A stretch of 64,000 bases of DNA, from NCBI RefSeq assembly GCF_027595985.1, contig NC_073305.1:109636035-109700034 (forward strand), written 5' to 3'. Source of the stretch: Sorex araneus (Eukaryota; Chordata; Mammalia; Eulipotyphla; Soricidae). The position numbers and the translations under genes were made by a program. Shown here one piece after another: positions 59,090 through 64,000 of the stretch (positions are counted from its first letter, which is position 1; each line of letters begins with the position of its first letter). Under the pieces are notes generated by a model. That model made no database searches. It was not told the origin of the DNA and saw only the letters and a program-made list of their open reading frames with translations.

Positions 59090-59136
<47 letters not shown>
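59090..59136. repeat. (AC)n microsatellite
   Basis: About 23 AC units. Confidence 0.95.
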
Positions 59137-59139
<3 letters not shown>

Positions 59140-59207
59140 ACTTAAGATATTAAACTCTAGGAGACATTTTAGTATGATCTATTCATATTTAAAAGCTATC
59201 CATATTT

Positions 59208-59325
59208 GGCCAGAGAGATAGTCATTAAAAGTGCTTGCCTTATACATGGCCAAGCCTGGTTTTGAAGACCAGCATTGCATATCCCTGAGCCCAGAGCAAG
59301 AAGTAAACCCTAACACAGTGTGTGT

Positions 59326-59365
<40 letters not shown>

Positions 59366-59380
59366 GTGTGTGTGTGAGTA
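59208..59380 (+). mobile_element. SINE-A with (CA)n/(GT)n tail
   Basis: Worn head (CCAGAGAGATAGTCATTAAAA) and short body, then GTGTGTGTACACACAC and a longer CA run (59329-59357) followed by GTGTGTGTGAG. Confidence 0.75.
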
Positions 59381-60623
59381 TATATGACTCAAAAGGGATA
59401 TGGCTCAAAAGCTAAGTGCATGAGTGCACGTCTGTGTTTGACCCTACATTCCACAATTTTAAAAATTGTAATAAGTAACACATACAAAGGAGTAACTACT
59501 TGCCTCCTCCTAAAAGCACACATATCTGAAGGTTTTTATTGACAAACATAGTTAACTGTGGTATAAAGTTGTATATTATAAGTCAGTTGGGAGCACTGCT
59601 GGAAAGTATACTTGAGAAAATCCGTTGTGTATATTCAATAAATAGCTCATGTCTTTAAATATGTAATCTTTACTTGATCTGTATAAAAAAGTACAACTTT
59701 GTCATAGTCACACCAGTGAATTTGGAGGCTACTGGGTCAGGTAAGTATCTTTTACCCTAAAAAAGTTCTCTTTATAAAGATACTCATAGTAGTATTTTCT
59801 AAGAATTCATATATGTGGGAATATAAATATACTCATAAACTATCTTAAACATACATGTTCAGTAATCATGTATAATACTGACTCATAAAATGTCTTCACA
59901 GATTTCTTTAAATAAATTCCATTATTCTTTCCATTGATCATGCCACATTTGAAACAGAATCTGATTTCCCATAATTTTACTAACTCAGAGGCTCTGGATA
60001 TTTTCCATTTTAGCAATCCTGGAAATTTTATGGTGAGGCATTGGTAGTCACATAAAAATTAATCCAGACTTTGTTCCAGTGCTAATGTAGCCTGAAATTT
60101 TGCTTTAATAAAATTTCTAGTTCAAAAATATAAAATGTTTCAGGTTACATTACTGAAAATGTTTTTGTAATTTATAGGTTAGTCTAAATGGAATTTGGAA
60201 AAGTTGCATTCATACATCAAGCAAAGCTGTAAAGGTTGTGTATTCTTCAATATAAGATGACTGGTGAAAAATGCTGTATGATATTTCCAAGTAAAACAAT
60301 ACATAACAAAAGTGGCTAATCCCCTTAAATAGTGTTTTTCCACGTAAGATTTAAAATTCAACTGGTTAGAACTTCATTCAATATAAGAATCAGTCACCTT
60401 TAATATTCAACACCAGAACTTAACATAGGCAGCAGAAATACAACTATTAACAGAGTCAATAAAATATGTGAAGGTATACTAGAAACAGAGGACTAATTTT
60501 TGATTTGCTAACAAATTCCATATTAAATTTAAAATTAATATTAACATACTATAAAAACATCTAAAGAAAAATTGTATAAGATGATTCTCATGATATATCT
60601 TTTACAAGAATTAAGAAAAATCT
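59381..60623 (-). other. IBTK intron, unique AT-rich DNA
   Basis: No exon recognised on either strand. A GGTAAGTAT at about 59741 looks like a donor on the wrong strand. Confidence 0.4.
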
Positions 60624-60702
60624 GGGGCCGGAGTGATAGTACAGTAGATAGAGCATTTGCCTTGTACACAGCCAACCCAGCTTCAATTCCCAGCATTACA
60701 AT
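60624..60702 (+). mobile_element. SINE-A head only
   Basis: TCTGGGGCCGGAGTGATAG to the box B region TTCAATTCCCAGCAT; the body is missing. Confidence 0.8.
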
Positions 60703-60894
60703 TTTTCTTAGACATTTACAGGTGATATTCACATTTATACCATATGTGTGTATGTGTGTGTGATTAAAAATCAAGGGATATTTTCACTCCCAGGAATTTA
60801 AGGAAAAAAATTGTTCAATAATCAAATAATAATTATTTTCATTAATACCAAGTATAAAATTCCTGAATAGCAAACAACATAGTATACGAATATA

Positions 60895-61040
60895 TTTTTT
60901 AGTTTGGGAGTCACACACAGCAGTGCTCAGGGGCTACTCCCAGCTCTGTGCTTGTAGGCTATCTGTAGTGCTCAGAGGATCAGGTGGCGCTGGTTATCGA
61001 ACCCATACTTCCTCCATGAAAAGTACGCACACCAGAAAGG
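60895..61040 (-). mobile_element. SINE-A, diverged
   Basis: GTCACACACAGCAGTGCTCAG, CTACTCCCAGCTCTGTGC, reversed worn head. Confidence 0.75.
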
Positions 61041-61188
61041 TAAGCTGTATCTTTGAGCTTTTAAATACATTCTTAAGAACTAAAAATGTTTCCCAATCCC
61101 TGCCAAACTTTGAATAAAATTTATATAAAGAAGCAACAATTACATGCATTTTATAAATATGATTAATTATTATTTGTAGAAAAAATAC

Positions 61189-61220
61189 CTTACACTTGTG
61201 GTGGGATTAGTGATGGAACA
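61189..61220 (-). CDS. IBTK: Candidate 32-nt IBTK microexon
   Basis: Between an AATCCAG acceptor and an AAG/GTATTT donor lie 32 bases reading CSITNPTTSV plus two bases of a codon. Joined to the G at 56596 these give Arg, so the spliced product would read SITNPTTSVRTTSIHSVTS in frame. The other two frames hit stop codons here. It also lies in the expected direction and strand. Against it: the polypyrimidine tract is weak, the exon is very short, and I cannot confirm the residues against an orthologue. It may be a real microexon, an alternative exon or chance. Confidence 0.4.
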
Positions 61221-61315
61221 CTGGATTTAAAATACCCAACTATGAATAACTTAGTAATTCACAGTGCTTTAATAAAATAAATATTGAAAAATAAAAAACA
61301 AATATTTCAAAAAAA

Positions 61316-61577
61316 AATTTAGTCTACTTTCAGCACGCAATACCTTTATTGCGAACTACAATACCCAACAGGAGAGAGAACAAAAGGGAATGCCCTGCCA
61401 CAGAGGCAGGGTCGGGTGGTGGGGGTGAGAGGGATACTGGGAACATTGGTGGAGGAGAATGGGCATTGGTGGAGGAATATAATCGATCACTGTATGACTG
61501 AAATGCAAACATGAAACTTCCTAAGTTTGTAACTGTACCTCATGGTGATTCACTAATAAAAAATTAAAAAAATAAAA
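61316..61577 (+). mobile_element. LINE-1 3' UTR fragment
   Basis: GGGAACATTGGTGGAGGAG, TGTATGACTGAAATGC and a tail ending AATAAAAATTAAAAAAAT-like. TSD ATATTTCAAAAAAA/ATACTTCAAAAAAA at about 61302 and 61578. Lies about 95 bp from the candidate microexon. Confidence 0.85.
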
Positions 61578-61732
61578 ATACTTCAAAAAAATTTTTAAAT
61601 ATATACATTACATATATTTTAGTTACCTCATAACAACCTTAATATATATATAATATACATATATTTTACAGTTACTTCAGTTCATTGTTCAAGAAATACA
61701 AATAAAAAGCAGTATAAAGATTATAAAGACCT

Positions 61733-61905
61733 GAAGGGCCAGAGCACTGTACAATAGGTAAGGATGCTTTCCTTGCATGCAGTCAACCAGGGTTTAATTT
61801 CTGCTCCCAAATATGGTTCTTCCAGCCCCACCAAGAGTGATCTGAGTATAGAACCAGGAGTAAGCCCTGAGCACAGCTAAGTGTGGCCTCAAAAAGTCTC
61901 AAGGG
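61733..61905 (+). mobile_element. SINE-A, diverged
   Basis: GGGCCAGAGCACTGTACAAT head; GAACCAGGAGTAAGCCCTGA body. Confidence 0.85.
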
Positions 61906-62226
61906 TCATAAAAAAAGTGCTTAAATAATTAATTTTATAACCACTCTGACACTTTTCGTTTGATAATTCAGAGTAAAACAATCTATAATTTATCAGATAA
62001 ATTTCTGGGATAAATAAAAAAAACATTACTCACTGGACTATATTTAAAATGTCTAGTCATGTTTAAAAATGTCTAGTCATGCTTAAAAACATGATATAAT
62101 AAACATCACTTCTTTCATGGTCACCAAATTAGATTACAAAGGAAAAAAATAACTTTATTGTACTTTAGACAAGGTTAATAGCATTCTTCCCACATATTTA
62201 GAATTCTCATTAATATGCATTCAAGT
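61906..62226 (-). other. IBTK intron or upstream DNA with a small tandem repeat
   Basis: AAAATGTCTAGTCATG occurs twice in tandem at about 62047-62085. Nothing else noted. Confidence 0.45.
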
Positions 62227-62478
62227 GGGCTAGAGTGATAGCACTATGGGTAGGGCATTTGGCTTGCATGCAGATAACCCGAGTTCGATTCCTCCACCCC
62301 TCTCAGAAAGCCCGGCAAGCTACCAAGAGTATCCCGCTCACAGGGCAAAGCCTGGCAAGCTACCTCGTGGCGTATTCGATATGCCAAAAACAGTAACAAG
62401 TCTCACAATGGAGACACTACTGGTGCCCACTCAAGCAAATCGATGAGCAACAGGATGACAGTGATGATGACAGTGATG
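62227..62478 (+). mobile_element. SINE-B, full length
   Basis: Perfect TSD ATGCATTCAAGT at 62215-62226 and 62479-62490. The end has GATGATGACAGTGATGAT repeats. Confidence 0.95.
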
Positions 62479-62490
62479 ATGCATTCAAGT

Positions 62491-63387
62491 CTCTTTTGAA
62501 ATTTAGGTAGTTTTTTAGGGAGCCTAAACTCATTTTGCTAATAATTACCAGGTACTTTTTTTTTTCTGTATATGAGGGGGAAATAATTGGAAATTTAAGC
62601 AGATCAACTTCTTTAATTCTTTCCCCTGAAATCCCATATAAATAAATAGGAAAGTAATCAGGAAAGTATAAAGTCAAAGATGGGAAAAAAAAACCCTCAA
62701 GGCATTAATGCAATGGCAGAGTTAAAAGTAGTAACACACTGTTAGAGGATCAAAGAGAGTTAAAAGGGTACTAGAGGAATGGCTCAGAGCTTGAAATAAC
62801 TGTTTTGCAGCCACAAGTTCAAAAACTGTGTCTCTCATGGTTCCCCTGGCTATCAGGAGTTCCAAAGCATCAACAGGAATGCCCTGCCTCCCTCAGAAAA
62901 AGAACAAAATGAATTAAGTGACAACTGATGTAGCAGAAATAATAGAAATCTGATTATCAATTAACTAGTACAGTTACAGAAATGAAGTTCAAACTCAAAA
63001 GACTGTACATTAGAGACATTTATTAAGTACAAATCCGTGAAGTAGACATGAGGATTTAAACAAGAAAACTGATTCACAATTTACTTGTGGAGTAGTTGAG
63101 AATTTCAGATGTCCTCCCTTATTTCAGTGTGGTCAGATAATTGTACCTCTTTATCATGGCAGAAGAAAAATTAAGACACTTGAAAGGAGAAGGCAGAGTG
63201 AATTGTTGCATACGATGTGAAATCTGTATTAAAAACCTCAGTCCTAACCATAACCTCTTTAGTCATCAGCCTCCAGAACACTGACAATCAAAAATACACC
63301 TCATCAGCAAAAGATACTCAGTGATTACTGGACTGTATTGTGGTTCAACACCCAGGATACAAAAACATTCATTTGAAAGGACATATA
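62491..63387. other. Mostly unique DNA with a worn L1 segment at the right end
   Basis: 63280-63387 and 63627-63726 appear to be one L1 ORF2 stretch (TTCATTGCAGCACTTATCAC), interrupted by a SINE-B. 62760-62900 has worn SINE-A-like fragments. No exon recognised. Confidence 0.4.
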
Positions 63388-63626
63388 GCACTGTCGTCCC
63401 ATTGTTCATCGATTTGCTCAAGCGGGCACCAGTAACGTCTCCACTGTGAAACTTCTTAAACTGTTTTTGGCGTATCGAATACGCCACGGGTAGCTTGCCA
63501 GGCTCTGCCATGAGGACAGGATACTCTCAGTAGCTTGCCCGGCTCTCCGAGAGGGGCGGAGAAATCGAACCCGGGTCAGCCACATGCAAGGCAAACACCC
63601 TACCCACTGTGCTATCACTCCAGTCC
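63388..63626 (-). mobile_element. SINE-B, full length
   Basis: TSD TGAAAGGACATATA/TGAAAGGATATATG at 63374-63387 and 63627-63640. Near-consensus head (GAAATCGAACCCGGG). Confidence 0.93.
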
Positions 63627-63730
63627 TGAAAGGATATATGAACACCACTATTCATTGCAGCACTTATCACAGGTTATGGAATTGACGTAGGTATTTAACA
63701 ACAGATGACTGAATTATGTTTCACACATAT
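63627..63730 (+). mobile_element. LINE-1 ORF2 fragment between two SINE-B copies
   Basis: ATATGAACACCACTATTCATTGCAGCA-type order matches the L1 ORF2 3' region. Confidence 0.6.
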
Positions 63731-63957
63731 AGCACAGCGGTAGGGCGTCTGCCTTGCACGTGGCCGACCTGGGTTCGGTTCCTCTGCCCCTCTCGAAGAG
63801 CCCAGCAAGCTACCAAGAGTATCTTACCCACACGGCAGAGCCTGGCAAGCTACCCGTGGCGTATTCAATATGCCAAAAACAGTAACAAGTCTCAAATGAA
63901 GACGTTACTGGTGCCCACTCCAGCAAATCAATAAAAAACAGGATGATAGTGACTCTG
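63731..63957 (+). mobile_element. SINE-B, start of head missing
   Basis: Starts at AGCACAGCGGTAGGGCG and runs to the GATGATAGTGAC end. Possible short TSD ACATATA on both sides. Confidence 0.9.
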
Positions 63958-64000
63958 ACATATACATATACATATGTGTGTGTGTGTATATATATACATA
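63958..64000. repeat. TG/TA microsatellite at window end
   Basis: ATATACATATACATATGTGTGTGTGTGT; cut by the window edge. Confidence 0.9.

Noticed and set aside
59700-59760. Plus-strand exon ending at GGTCAGGTAAGTAT
   Set aside because: A good donor-like motif, but no acceptor-bounded open frame before it and it is on the strand opposite to IBTK.

Overview
The window is nuclear DNA of a mammal, most probably a shrew (genus Sorex). It is AT-rich and full of interspersed repeats, and it has introns with GT/AG borders and no long intact ORFs. The assignment to a shrew rests on one tRNA-headed SINE lineage with dozens of copies. I associate it with Sorex from memory; I could not search.

The only protein-coding gene I can support is the 3' end of IBTK (inhibitor of Bruton tyrosine kinase), on the minus strand. 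Four exons join in one reading frame: 56447-56596, 49663-49767, 49180-49312 and 47583-47714 (stop codon at 47583-47585). A 32-nt candidate exon at 61189-61220 fits the phase upstream. The 3' UTR probably runs left from 47582 to an AATAAA at about 46871. The exon at 49663-49767 carries a perfect 33-bp in-frame tandem duplication. Its acceptor lies only about 10 bp from the end of a SINE.

Positions 1 to about 46.8 kb look intergenic (downstream of IBTK). They consist of SINEs, LINE-1 pieces, a few ancient repeats (MIR, L2), one probable solo LTR (22236-23092), microsatellites, and unique AT-rich DNA with no convincing gene.

Two SINE types recur and share one tRNA-like head of about 70 bp (box B resembles GGTTCGATTCC). 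SINE-A continues into a body with CCCATATGGTC and CTGAGCAC motifs and an A-rich tail. SINE-B continues into a body of about 170 bp with repeated GGCAAGCTAC motifs and GATGACAGTGACAG at its end. Two further copies carry an extra block of about 80 bp inside the B body (SINE-B-long). Many copies have clear target-site duplications (TSDs), given in the entries.

LINE-1 is present mostly as 3' ends in both orientations. Three loci have the inverted structure typical of twin priming (14048-14515, 30620-30845, 34150-35525). A 1.08-kb element at 27380-28457 has a TSD, internal repeats and an L1-type 3' end but no L1 ORFs, and looks like a non-autonomous L1-mobilised retroposon. A half-L1-like element at 56740-58905 was later hit by two SINE-B copies and one L1 3' end.
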